Part shown: piece by piece, positions 6,262 through 13,393 of the stretch
Layout: each line of letters opens with the position of its first letter
Position numbering within the stretch: position 1 is the stretch's first letter
Source: Streptosporangiaceae bacterium
Lineage (GTDB): Bacteria > Actinomycetota > Actinomycetes > Streptosporangiales > Streptosporangiaceae
DNA length: 15,711 bases
Assembly (NCBI GenBank): GCA_030040475.1
Contig: JASHTQ010000433.1
Location: forward strand, 1 to 15,711
Direction of reading: 5' to 3'
The notes under the pieces: generated by a model
What the model saw: the letters and a program-made list of their open reading frames with translations, nothing else
Told to the model about the DNA's origin: nothing
Database searches by the model: none
Position numbers and translations under genes: made by a program

Positions 6262-8304
6262 ATGTCCGCAGGACCGGCCCGCGGGCCCGGGCGGGACGAG
6301 GACCCCGCCGGGCAGCCCTGCGACCGGCCGGACGACGCCGCGGCTCCCGGGCCTCCCGGCTGGATTCGCCTGCCCGCCACCGGCACCGACTGGATGGACG
6401 ACGCGGAGTGGGCGGCGAGAGCGGCGTCGGACCTGGACGAGGACGAGCCGGCCGATCCCGAACTCGAGGACGGAGCGCCGGACTGGGACGGGATGGACGC
6501 GGCGATCGCGGAGGCGCGGGAGATCACCGCGGCCGAAGCCCGCGACGCCGCGCACGCGGCTCGGATGGTCTTCGACGGCGGGTGGGGCGCGGTCGGCGCG
6601 GCACCGGGCCGCCGGGGCCCGGGCCAGCCCGGCTCGTCGAGGTCGTTCCCGGGTGAGCATGCCAGCCCGGCGGCCGCGTTCGGGTCGGGCTTCGCGTTGG
6701 ACGTGGCCCCGCCAAGCCTGGTGCTGCTGGGTCTCCTGGCCGCCGCCGCCGGGGACGACGATGGCTATCCGGGCGCCTGCGACGACGAGATCGTCGGGGT
6801 GATCTGTGCGTGGTCCCGGATGGAGGCGTACGTGGCGAGCCGCAAGCTGGCGGCGGTCGCGGAGTTCCTCCGCCGCCGCCCGTTCGAGGGCTGCGAGCCC
6901 AAGGGCGCGGCGCGGATGCCCGAGGCGTGGGACGAATTCGCCACCAGGGAACTGGCCTGGGCGCTCGCTGAGTCGCATAGCACGGCCCAGCGGCAGGCCT
7001 GGCTGGCCCGCGATCTCGAGCTCAAGCTGCCGGGCACCAAGGCCGCCCTCCGCGACGGGGACCTCAGCCAGGACAAGGCGGAGATCATCGCCAAGGCCAC
7101 CGAGTTCCTGGACGAGAAGGAAGCCAAGGCGGCCGAGGACAAGCTGCTCGGCCGCGCCGGACAGCTGACTGCGCCCGGGCTGCGCGCCGCGGCAGCCCGC
7201 GCGGTCATGGAGGTCGCGCCGAAGAAAGCCCGCAAACGGCGCGAGGAAGCCGTGAAGCGAACCCGGGTGGAACGGTGGGCCGAGGACACCGGGAACGCGG
7301 GCCTGGCCGGCCGGGAACTGCCGCCGGCCTACGCCACCGCCGCCGACCAGCGCATCACCGCCTGGGCGAAGGAACTGCGGGCCGCCGGCCTGGACGGCGA
7401 CATGGACGTGCTGCGTTCCCGCGCGTTCCTCGACCTGCTCCTGGGCATGGACTCCCGCCCGACTGCCCCGCCCGGCCGGCCCGCCGACACCGCTGCCGGA
7501 GGCTGCGCCGGCCTCCCGCCCGGCGCAGGCACGGCACTGGTGCCGCCGGGGTTCTGCGGGCACGTCAACCTGACCGTCCCGCTGCTCACCGTGCTCGGCC
7601 TGGCCAGCCGGCCCGGGCAGGTCGGCCCGCTGGGCCCGGTCGACCCCTGGCTGGCCCGCGACCTGGCCGGCTCCGCCGCCCGCAACCCTCGCACCACGTG
7701 GTGCGTCACCGTGACCGACCAAGACGGCCACGCCATCGGCCACGGCTGCGCCAGATCGGAACCCAGAAGCCGGACACGATCCCGCCCCGGACGCGGCAGA
7801 CCGGGCTCCCCGGACGGCCGCGACCCGCCCGGCCTGGCCGGCCTGGCCGGCGAGGCGGACCGCCCGCGGTTCTCCTTCACCGCCACCGGCCAGCACGGCC
7901 CGCCCGGCGGCTACGGCACCTGGCGGCTGTCCACCGGAACCCCCGGGCAACCGGACCTGATCGTCGCCCTGCACCCGATCGCCACCGGCCAGTGCGACCA
8001 CAGATTCCAGGCCGCCGGCCACGACCCCGGCGTCCTGCTCCGCCACCTCACCGAGATCCGGCACGCCAGATGCACCGCCCCGGGATGCCGGAGACCCGCC
8101 ACCAGCTGCGACTTCGAACATAACATCCCGTACGAAGCAGGCGGCAGGAGCTGCCTGTGTAACGGCGGCCCCAAGTGCCGCACGGATCACCGGCTCAAGC
8201 AGGACCCGCGATGGAAGGTCGACCAGCAGCCCGACGGGACCTTCCGGTGGATCACCCCGACAGGCCGCGTGTACACCACCGAACCCACCCGGCACCCCAT
8301 CTGA
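6262..8304 (+). CDS. DUF222 / HNH endonuclease domain protein (13E12-type)
   Basis: A 680-residue protein of the actinobacterial 13E12-repeat type. Residues 1-130 are low-complexity, with an acidic stretch near 45-80. DUF222 spans about 175-400, starting DDEIVGVICAWSRMEAYVAS and continuing through a basic helix KKARKRREEAVKR near 321-333. The C-terminal HNH nuclease holds CTAPGC (Cys604 and Cys609), CDFEHNIPYEAGG (His620), then CNGGPKCRTDHRLKQDP with the last His, so the metal-site residues appear complete. Such proteins are multi-copy in actinobacteria; their role is not established, though some mycobacterial members are induced by DNA damage. The ATG at 6262 is preferred over in-frame upstream codons, which translate promoter-like AT-rich DNA. 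The only ribosome binding site candidate is GGATGGTGG (6250-6258). It is a single gene flanked by remnants. Confidence 0.88.
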   Translation: MSAGPARGPGRDEDPAGQPCDRPDDAAAPGPPGWIRLPATGTDWMDDAEWAARAASDLDEDEPADPELEDGAPDWDGMDAAIAEAREITAAEARDAAHAARMVFDGGWGAVGAAPGRRGPGQPGSSRSFPGEHASPAAAFGSGFALDVAPPSLVLLGLLAAAAGDDDGYPGACDDEIVGVICAWSRMEAYVASRKLAAVAEFLRRRPFEGCEPKGAARMPEAWDEFATRELAWALAESHSTAQRQAWLARDLELKLPGTKAALRDGDLSQDKAEIIAKATEFLDEKEAKAAEDKLLGRAGQLTAPGLRAAAARAVMEVAPKKARKRREEAVKRTRVERWAEDTGNAGLAGRELPPAYATAADQRITAWAKELRAAGLDGDMDVLRSRAFLDLLLGMDSRPTAPPGRPADTAAGGCAGLPPGAGTALVPPGFCGHVNLTVPLLTVLGLASRPGQVGPLGPVDPWLARDLAGSAARNPRTTWCVTVTDQDGHAIGHGCARSEPRSRTRSRPGRGRPGSPDGRDPPGLAGLAGEADRPRFSFTATGQHGPPGGYGTWRLSTGTPGQPDLIVALHPIATGQCDHRFQAAGHDPGVLLRHLTEIRHARCTAPGCRRPATSCDFEHNIPYEAGGRSCLCNGGPKCRTDHRLKQDPRWKVDQQPDGTFRWITPTGRVYTTEPTRHPI

Positions 8305-8316
8305 GCTCGGGCGGCA

Positions 8317-8335
8317 CGAGCCGGCCAGCGGCTCG
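8317..8335. terminator. Bidirectional hairpin between convergent genes
   Basis: CGAGCCG (8317-8323), a 5-base loop, and CGGCTCG (8329-8335) give a perfect 7-bp GC-rich stem in the 47-base gap between the HNH stop (8304) and the flavoprotein stop (8352). It has no T-tract, but its position fits a shared terminator. Confidence 0.6.
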
Positions 8336-8351
8336 CCCTCGGGGCCGGTCG

Positions 8352-10169
8352 CTAGGCCAGCGTGGCGATGGCCTTGTGTACCGACGCGATGGCGCTGGCC
8401 CCTTCGCCGGTGGCCGCGGCGACCCGCTTCATCGAGCCGGAGTGGACGTCGCCGACCGCGAACACGCCGGGAACGCTGGTCTCGAACGGAAGCGGCCGCC
8501 GTCCCAGCGTGGCCCAGACCGGCCCGAGGTCATTGTCGGCCAGCTGGACGTCGGTCCGGATGAAACCGTCGTCCCCGGTAGCGATCCCGGTCAGCCAGCT
8601 CGTGGCGGGCTCGGCGCCGATGAAGCAGAACAAGCCCGAGCACGGCTGGGCTTGCTCGACCTCCGCCGTCCGGTCGGTGATGGTGACCTCCTCGAGGAAG
8701 TCACCGCCATCCAGCCGGGTGACCTCGCTCCGGCACCGCACCGTCACCTGCGGGTGGGCCAGCAGCCGGTCGACGAGATAGGCCGACATCTCGGTCGCGA
8801 TGTCCGGGCCGCGGACGACCAGTGAGACCTCACTGCCCCGCCCGGCCAGGTACAGCGCCGCCTGGCCCGCGGAGTTCGCGCCGCCGATCACCGTGACCGG
8901 GCTGCCGGTGCACCCCCGGGCTTCTAGTTCGGTGGCCGCGTAATAGATGCCGGCGCCCTCGAAATCGGGCCAGCGTTCCAGCGGCAGCGCCCGGTAGCGA
9001 GCGCCGGTCGCGATGATGACGGCCTTGCTGTCGATGATCTCGCCGCCCTGCAGGTGCAGGCGGAGCAGGTCGCCGTTGCGGTCGGTGTCGAGCTTGACCG
9101 CCTGGCACGGGCTGGCCAGCTGGGCGCCGAACTTCAGCGCCTGGAGCACCGCCAGGCCGGTCAGATCGGCGCCGGAAAGGCCGAACGGGAAGCCGAAGTA
9201 GTTCTCGATCCGGGAGCTCGCCGCGGCCTGCCCGCCGGTGCCGACGGCGTCGAGCAGCACGGTGTCCAAGCCCTCGGACGCCCCGTAAACCGCGGCCGCC
9301 AGGCCGGCCGGGCCTGCGCCGACGATCGTGACGTCAACCGGCTTGGTGGACGAACGACGGTAGCTGAGGCCGAGCTTCTCTGCCAGCCCGCCCGGCGTGG
9401 CCTGTTTCAGCGTGGCGCCCGGCATGACGACGGCGGGAAGGTCGTCCTCGGTCAGGCCGGAGGACTCCATCATCGCCCGGCCCGCGGGGGTGTCGGCGTC
9501 GAACCACAGGTGGATCAGGCGCTGGCGGGCGGCGTAAGTCCGCAGCGCCAGCGCCGCCGCCGATCTGTCGTTGCCGACGATCTCCACCGCCAGGGCGGCG
9601 GTGCTGCGCTGCAGCAGCTCCCGGCGGGCAATCAGCGCCTTGAAGATGATGTCGGACAGCTCGACGTCGTTGGCCATGAGCTGCCGCAGCCGCTCCGGCG
9701 ACACCCGGTAGATCGTGCCGCCCTCCCGCACCCGGCACAGCAGGTAGACATTCTGCCCGGTCAGCAGGTTCAGCTCGCCGACAAAGCCGCCCGCATCCAC
9801 CGCCGCGACCCTCGCGGCGGGCACGTCGGCCGTTTCCGTCCGGACAACCTCTACCGAACCCCGGTCGACCACGATCAGATCGACGTCTTCGTCGCCCGGC
9901 CGGAATAGCACATCGCCCCGATGAGTCTGCTGCGGCGTGCCGTAGGTCAGCAGCCGGGCGAACAGCTCGCGGCCCAGCCGCGGCGATGAAACACCGGTCG
10001 GCACCAGCGGTCTGCCCAGCGCTCCACGCGCGTGGCTGGCGCGCAGCCGATCCAGATCACGTGGTGTGGCCCAGGCCACCGGCCTGGCCAGGCCGGGCTG
10101 ACTGAACACAGGGCCGCGCGCGGCCCAGGGCGCGGCGGCGGTACGCGACAGCTCATTCATCGATGTCAC
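8352..10169 (-). CDS. Three-domain flavoprotein: cNMP-binding-like, thioredoxin-like and thioredoxin-reductase-like
   Basis: A 605-residue fusion. Residues about 66-190 form a cyclic-nucleotide-binding-type domain (GDVLFRPGDEDVDLIVVDRG, then GGFVGELNLLTGQNVY). It keeps Glu132 but lacks the Arg of the phosphate-binding cassette. Residues about 195-275 look like a thioredoxin/glutaredoxin-type domain (VEIVGNDRSAAALALRTYAA, DDLPAVVMPG) with no CxxC. Residues 278-605 are thioredoxin-reductase-like: FAD site GAGPAG (284-289), GTGGQAAASSRIENYFGFP, nucleotide site VIGGANSAGQAA (429-435 core) and FAVGDVHSG (571-575 core). Where thioredoxin reductase has CATC, this protein reads AATELE (411-416), so it cannot do standard dithiol transfer. 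It may be a ligand-gated or ferredoxin/quinone-type reductase. The GTG at 10169 is chosen because GGAGAG (10178-10183) is 8 bases upstream; the in-frame ATG at 10160 is the alternative. Divergent from the S4 gene. Confidence 0.88.
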   Translation of the reverse strand: MTSMNELSRTAAAPWAARGPVFSQPGLARPVAWATPRDLDRLRASHARGALGRPLVPTGVSSPRLGRELFARLLTYGTPQQTHRGDVLFRPGDEDVDLIVVDRGSVEVVRTETADVPAARVAAVDAGGFVGELNLLTGQNVYLLCRVREGGTIYRVSPERLRQLMANDVELSDIIFKALIARRELLQRSTAALAVEIVGNDRSAAALALRTYAARQRLIHLWFDADTPAGRAMMESSGLTEDDLPAVVMPGATLKQATPGGLAEKLGLSYRRSSTKPVDVTIVGAGPAGLAAAVYGASEGLDTVLLDAVGTGGQAAASSRIENYFGFPFGLSGADLTGLAVLQALKFGAQLASPCQAVKLDTDRNGDLLRLHLQGGEIIDSKAVIIATGARYRALPLERWPDFEGAGIYYAATELEARGCTGSPVTVIGGANSAGQAALYLAGRGSEVSLVVRGPDIATEMSAYLVDRLLAHPQVTVRCRSEVTRLDGGDFLEEVTITDRTAEVEQAQPCSGLFCFIGAEPATSWLTGIATGDDGFIRTDVQLADNDLGPVWATLGRRPLPFETSVPGVFAVGDVHSGSMKRVAAATGEGASAIASVHKAIATLA

Positions 10170-10177
10170 GCTTTCAG

Positions 10178-10183
10178 CTCTCC
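10178..10183 (-). promoter_or_regulatory. Ribosome binding site that favours the GTG start of the flavoprotein
   Basis: GGAGAG on the minus strand lies 8 bases before GTG 10169 and 17 bases before ATG 10160, so spacing supports the GTG. Confidence 0.55.
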
Positions 10184-10318
10184 GGCCATCCGGTCAAACG
10201 CCTCGCAGCCGACAGCAGGCAACCACCGGTGCTCGCGGTAGTCCCTGACAGGCCCTGGACTGGCAGGCCATCGACGGTGACGGCGGCCCCCTCACCTTCC
10301 GTGGGCACCGCCAGCTCG

Positions 10319-10333
10319 TATTACAGTTGCCGG
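10319..10333 (+). promoter_or_regulatory. Candidate -10 box of a leaderless S4-protein transcript
   Basis: TACAGT at 10322-10327 (or TATTAC at 10319-10324) lies 6 to 9 bases before the ATG at 10334. There is no Shine-Dalgarno sequence in front of the ATG. This spacing would start the mRNA at or very near the ATG, as in leaderless actinobacterial messages. No clear -35 box is seen. Confidence 0.3.
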
Positions 10334-10714
10334 ATGGCGGGTGATGCGGCTGGGCGGGTGGACAGCTGGATCTGGTCGGTGCGGCTGGCTAAGACCCGTG
10401 CGGCCGCGTCCGTTGCCTGCCGGGCCGGGCACGTCAGGGTCAACGGGGTCCGGGTCAGGCCCGCGCATGCCGTGCGGGTCGGCGATGAGGTGCGACTGCG
10501 CGGCGAGGGACGCGAACGGATCGTGGTCGTCCGGCAGGTCATCACCAAGCGTGTCAGCGCATCGGCCGCCGCCGTCTGCTACATCGACAACAGCCCTCCC
10601 CCTCCGCCCCGCGCGGAGGCTGTCCCGGTGGCTGTCCGGGACCGCGGCGCGGGCCGTCCGACTAAGCGCGAGCGGCGGAGCATCGACAAGCTGCTCGGGC
10701 GGCCGACCCGCTGA
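10334..10714 (+). CDS. S4-domain RNA-binding protein (Hsp15-like)
   Basis: A 126-residue basic protein. The S4 fold covers about residues 8-55: RVDSWIWSVRLAKTRAAASV, then CRAGHVRVNGVRVRPAHAVR and VGDEVRL. In E. coli Hsp15 this domain binds stalled 50S subunits carrying nascent chains; the actinobacterial homologues are assumed to act on ribosomes or rRNA. The C-terminus ends GRPTKRERRSIDKLLGRPTR, typical of the actinobacterial versions. The ATG at 10334 places the S4 motif right at the start, as is usual. The same frame is open back to 10163, but that stretch has no family resemblance. It is divergent from the flavoprotein, with 164 bases between the starts, and convergent with the TetR gene. 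Confidence 0.88.
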   Translation: MAGDAAGRVDSWIWSVRLAKTRAAASVACRAGHVRVNGVRVRPAHAVRVGDEVRLRGEGRERIVVVRQVITKRVSASAAAVCYIDNSPPPPPRAEAVPVAVRDRGAGRPTKRERRSIDKLLGRPTR

Positions 10715-10747
10715 GCCGGTCTCCGGATGCGCCGCCAAGACCGGGCT
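10714..10747. terminator. Hairpin between the convergent S4 and TetR genes
   Basis: AGCCGGTCT (10714-10722) pairs with AGACCGGGCT (10738-10747) in a 9-bp stem with one bulged G and a 15-base loop. It begins at the last base of the S4 stop codon and fits a terminator in the 59-base convergent gap. Confidence 0.5.
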
Positions 10748-10773
10748 GCTGTCGGCCAAGCCCCGGGGACGGG

Positions 10774-11388
10774 TCAGTGCGCTAGCGCCGCGTCAAGCAT
10801 GGCGGCCCATTGAGCGATGATGCGGTTTCGCCGCCGGGAGTCGTCGGTCAGTGTGTCCGCCAAGCCGAGGCCGCGAGCCAGGTCGAGCGTCGCCTGGACG
10901 GCCTCGCGCACGCCCGGCACCGACTCGTCCGCACCGAGCAACTCGATGGCCGCCCGGTGCGCCTCCCGGCCGAGCCGGGCTTCCAGCGGCACGATCAGCT
11001 CACGCAGCGCCTCGCTGGCGGCCGCCGCCGCCCATACCTGCAGCGCAGCGCGGAACAGCGGCCCGGTGTACAGCCGTACCAGAAGCCCGACGACATCCCT
11101 GGTGGGGACCGCCGCGCCACCAGGCAGCCGGGCCGCCTCGCCGCGGATCTCGGCCAGCCGCGCCTCGGCCATGTGCTCAAGCGCCGCCGTGAACAGGTCC
11201 TCCCTGGTCGGAAAGTAATGCTGGGTCGCGCCGCGCGACACGCCGGCGTGCTCGGCGACCACGGCCACCGTCGCCCCGCCCCAGCCAAGCTCGGCCAGGC
11301 AGCTAACCGCGGACTCGAGCAGCCTCGCCCTGGTGACGCGGCTGCGATCCTGCTGCGGCTCGCGCAGCGTGACCCTGTTCGACTCCAC
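10774..11388 (-). CDS. TetR/AcrR family transcriptional regulator
   Basis: A 204-residue TetR-type repressor. The N-terminal helix-turn-helix covers about residues 19-66: RARLLESAVSCLAELGW, GATVAVVAEHAGVSRGATQH and YFPTREDLFTAAL. The C-terminal ligand domain is Ala/Leu-rich and ends AQWAAMLDAALAH. I chose GTG 11388 because AGGCGG (11398-11403) is 9 bases upstream; GTG 11397 directly abuts that site and is the alternative. The gene starts 13 bases after the hydratase stop, so it is the last gene of the carboxylase operon. It probably senses an acyl-CoA or acid from this pathway and represses its own operon; TetR regulators often sit beside AccA1/AccD1/FadE clusters in actinobacteria. Confidence 0.9.
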   Translation of the reverse strand: MESNRVTLREPQQDRSRVTRARLLESAVSCLAELGWGGATVAVVAEHAGVSRGATQHYFPTREDLFTAALEHMAEARLAEIRGEAARLPGGAAVPTRDVVGLLVRLYTGPLFRAALQVWAAAAASEALRELIVPLEARLGREAHRAAIELLGADESVPGVREAVQATLDLARGLGLADTLTDDSRRRNRIIAQWAAMLDAALAH

Positions 11389-11401
11389 CGCGAGCACCCG
11401 C

Positions 11402-12181
11402 CTAAGTCGCCGCCCCCGCTGTCCCCGCCGCCCACGACGGCGGTCGCTTCGCCAGGAACGCGCGCATCCCCTCGGCGGCCTCATCCGTCCCGAACAGCCG
11501 CGCGGACTGCTCGGCCAGGGCCTCCGCCCTGGCCTCGAAGGCGTCCAGTATCCCCGCCGTCAGCAGCGGCTTGGTCTCCCGCAGGCCCTGCGGCGAGCAT
11601 GCCCGCAGCTCGTCGAGCACGGTGAGCGTGGCGGTGTCGATGTCGCCGACCGCCTCGGTGACGAGCCCGATCCGGGCGGCGGTCGCCGCGTCGAACCTCT
11701 CGCCGGTCAGGTAATAGCGGCTGGCGGCGCGCGGGTCCATCCGCGGCAGCGTCGTCAGCGAGATCATGGCCGGCGCGAGCCCGAGCCTTACCTCCGAGAA
11801 CGCGAACGTGGACGCCGGGCCGGCCAGCACGATGTCGCACGCGCCGACCAGCCCGAGCCCGCCTGCCCGGACGTGGCCGTCGATGCTGCCGACCACCGGC
11901 TTGGGCAGGGTCACGATCTCCCGCAGCAAGGTCAGCACCCTGAGCGCGCCGGCCTTCATGCCGCCCGCGGCGGCCTCGGTCAGGTCCGCGCCGGCGCAGA
12001 ACGTGGACCCGGTGTGGGTCAGCTCCACCGCGCGCACCGTGCCGTCGGCGCCGGCCCTGGTCAGCGCGTCGGTGAGCTGCTGCACCAAGGCGGCCGACAG
12101 CGCGTTCCTGTTGCGCGGCGAGTCGAGCGCGATCCTGGCGATCCCGCGGTCCACCGAGTACTGGATAAGCCCGTCGGACAT
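11402..12181 (-). CDS. Enoyl-CoA hydratase/isomerase family protein (possible methylglutaconyl-CoA hydratase)
   Basis: A 259-residue crotonase-fold protein. The first oxyanion-hole motif is FCAGADL (61-67), and the second region is DGHVRAGGLGLVGACDIVLA (101-120). Of the two catalytic glutamates of rat enoyl-CoA hydratase (Glu144 and Glu164), the first is Gly110 here, while the second is kept as Glu130 in TFAFSEVRLGLAP. A single Glu suits isomerases and some atypical hydratases. In this operon the expected step is hydration of 3-methylglutaconyl-CoA, but the residue pattern leaves isomerase or another crotonase reaction open. The ATG at 12181 has AGGGAGAG (12186-12193) 4 bases upstream. The TAG at 11402-11404 lies 13 bases before the TetR start. 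Confidence 0.88.
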   Translation of the reverse strand: MSDGLIQYSVDRGIARIALDSPRNRNALSAALVQQLTDALTRAGADGTVRAVELTHTGSTFCAGADLTEAAAGGMKAGALRVLTLLREIVTLPKPVVGSIDGHVRAGGLGLVGACDIVLAGPASTFAFSEVRLGLAPAMISLTTLPRMDPRAASRYYLTGERFDAATAARIGLVTEAVGDIDTATLTVLDELRACSPQGLRETKPLLTAGILDAFEARAEALAEQSARLFGTDEAAEGMRAFLAKRPPSWAAGTAGAAT

Positions 12182-12201
12182 CGATCTCTCCCTGCAGGTC
12201 G

Positions 12202-12233
12202 GTGCGGCCCCGGGGTCCGCGGGGCGCCCGCAC
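12202..12233 (-). other. Intercistronic hairpin between the dehydrogenase and hydratase genes
   Basis: GTGCGG (12202-12207) and CCGCAC (12228-12233) close a stem that continues as CCCC (12208-12211) with GGGG (12221-12224) after a 3-base bulge. It fills most of the 54-base gap, the only real gap in the operon, and could be a processing or attenuation element. Confidence 0.35.
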
Positions 12234-12235
12234 GC

Positions 12236-13393
12236 TCAGTAGGACTTCGGCAGGCCAAGCGAGTGCTGCGCGACGAAGTTCAGGATCATCTCGCGGCTGA
12301 CCGGCGCGATCCGGGTGGCCCGGACGTTCGCGAGCATCGAGGCCAGGCCGAACTCGGCCGTCATGCTGCTGCCGCCCAGCGTCTGTATGGCCTGGTCGAC
12401 GGCCCGGATGCTGGCCTCGGCGGCGGCGTACTTGGCCATGTTCGCCGCCTCGCCGGCGGCCGCCTCGCCGGCGGCGTCATACAGCGTGGCCGCCTTCTGC
12501 ATCATCAGCCTGGCCAGCTCAAGCTCGATCTTCACCTGGGCCAGCGGGTGCGCGACGCCCTGGTGCGCGCCGATCGGCACGCCCCAGACCGCTCGCTCGC
12601 GGGCGTAGCCGACCGCCCGCTCAAGCGCGTACCGACCGGAGCCCACGGCCAGCGCCGCGGCCATGATCCGCTCCGGGTTGAGCCCCGCGAACAGCTGCAG
12701 CAGCGCGGCCGATTCGTCGCCGATCAGCGCGTCGGCGCTCAGCCGCACGTCGTCGAGGAACAGCAGATACTGCTTTTCCGGCGCGACGATGTCCATCTCG
12801 ACTGGCCGGTAGGCGAAGCCCGGCGCGTCCGTCGGCACCACGAACAGGGCCGGCCGCAGTTTCCCCGTCCTGGCATCGGCGGTGCGGCCGACGATGAGCA
12901 CGGCCTGCGCCTCGTCTACCCCGGAGATGTAGATCTTCCGGCCGTTGAGCACCCAGTCCTCGCCGTCGCGGGCGGCCACGGTGGTCAGCTTGTGCGAGTT
13001 GGAGCCCGCGTCGGGTTCGGTGATGCCGAACGCCATAATCGACGAGCCGCTGGCGAGCCTCGGCAGCCAGTGCTGCTTCTGCGCCTGCGTGCCGAACCTG
13101 GCGATGATCGTCCCGCAGATCGCCGGCGAGACCACCATCAGCAGCAGGCCGCAGCCGGCCGCGGCGAGCTCCTCAAGCACCAGCGAGAGCTCGTAAAGCC
13201 CGGCGCCGCCGCCGCCGTACTCCGCGGGCAGGCTGACCCCGAGGTAGCCGAGCTTGCCCGCCTCCTGCCACAACTCGGTCAGCCGTCCGCCGGTGCGCGC
13301 CTGCTTGAGGAAATAGGAACGGCCGTACCTGCCGCCAAGCTCGGCAACCGCCGCCCGAAGCGCCCGCTGCTCGTCGGTCTCGGTGAAGTTCAC
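12236..13393 (-). CDS. Acyl-CoA dehydrogenase (isovaleryl-CoA-dehydrogenase-like, FadE19-type position)
   Basis: A 385-residue acyl-CoA dehydrogenase. Motifs in order: FTETDEQRALRAAVAELGG at the N-terminus, SLPAEYGGGGAG near 54-65, the FAD/substrate loop MAFGITEPDAGSNSHKL (120-136), LNGRKIYISGVDEAQ (149-163), and the C-terminal QTLGGSSMTAEFGL. Glu241 in LNPERIM lies 26 residues before the Arg of the ERAVWG motif, the same spacing as the catalytic Glu of isovaleryl-CoA dehydrogenase, and the usual YEGT site is absent. The likely reaction is isovaleryl-CoA to 3-methylcrotonyl-CoA with ETF as acceptor. The GTG at 13393 overlaps the carboxylase stop by GTGA and has GAGGAGGAGG (13398-13407) just upstream. 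The frame is open to 13702, but that part is antisense-frame shadow inside the carboxylase gene. Confidence 0.92.
   Translation of the reverse strand: MNFTETDEQRALRAAVAELGGRYGRSYFLKQARTGGRLTELWQEAGKLGYLGVSLPAEYGGGGAGLYELSLVLEELAAAGCGLLLMVVSPAICGTIIARFGTQAQKQHWLPRLASGSSIMAFGITEPDAGSNSHKLTTVAARDGEDWVLNGRKIYISGVDEAQAVLIVGRTADARTGKLRPALFVVPTDAPGFAYRPVEMDIVAPEKQYLLFLDDVRLSADALIGDESAALLQLFAGLNPERIMAAALAVGSGRYALERAVGYARERAVWGVPIGAHQGVAHPLAQVKIELELARLMMQKAATLYDAAGEAAAGEAANMAKYAAAEASIRAVDQAIQTLGGSSMTAEFGLASMLANVRATRIAPVSREMILNFVAQHSLGLPKSY

Noticed and set aside
6196..8295. Leftward 699-codon frame opposite the HNH gene
   Set aside because: Gly/Arg-rich shadow frame; DUF222 and HNH motifs are on the plus strand.
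10163..10333. N-terminal extension of the S4 protein
   Set aside because: No homology-like features, and it would overlap the flavoprotein start region; S4 proteins begin close to the RVD.W.W motif.
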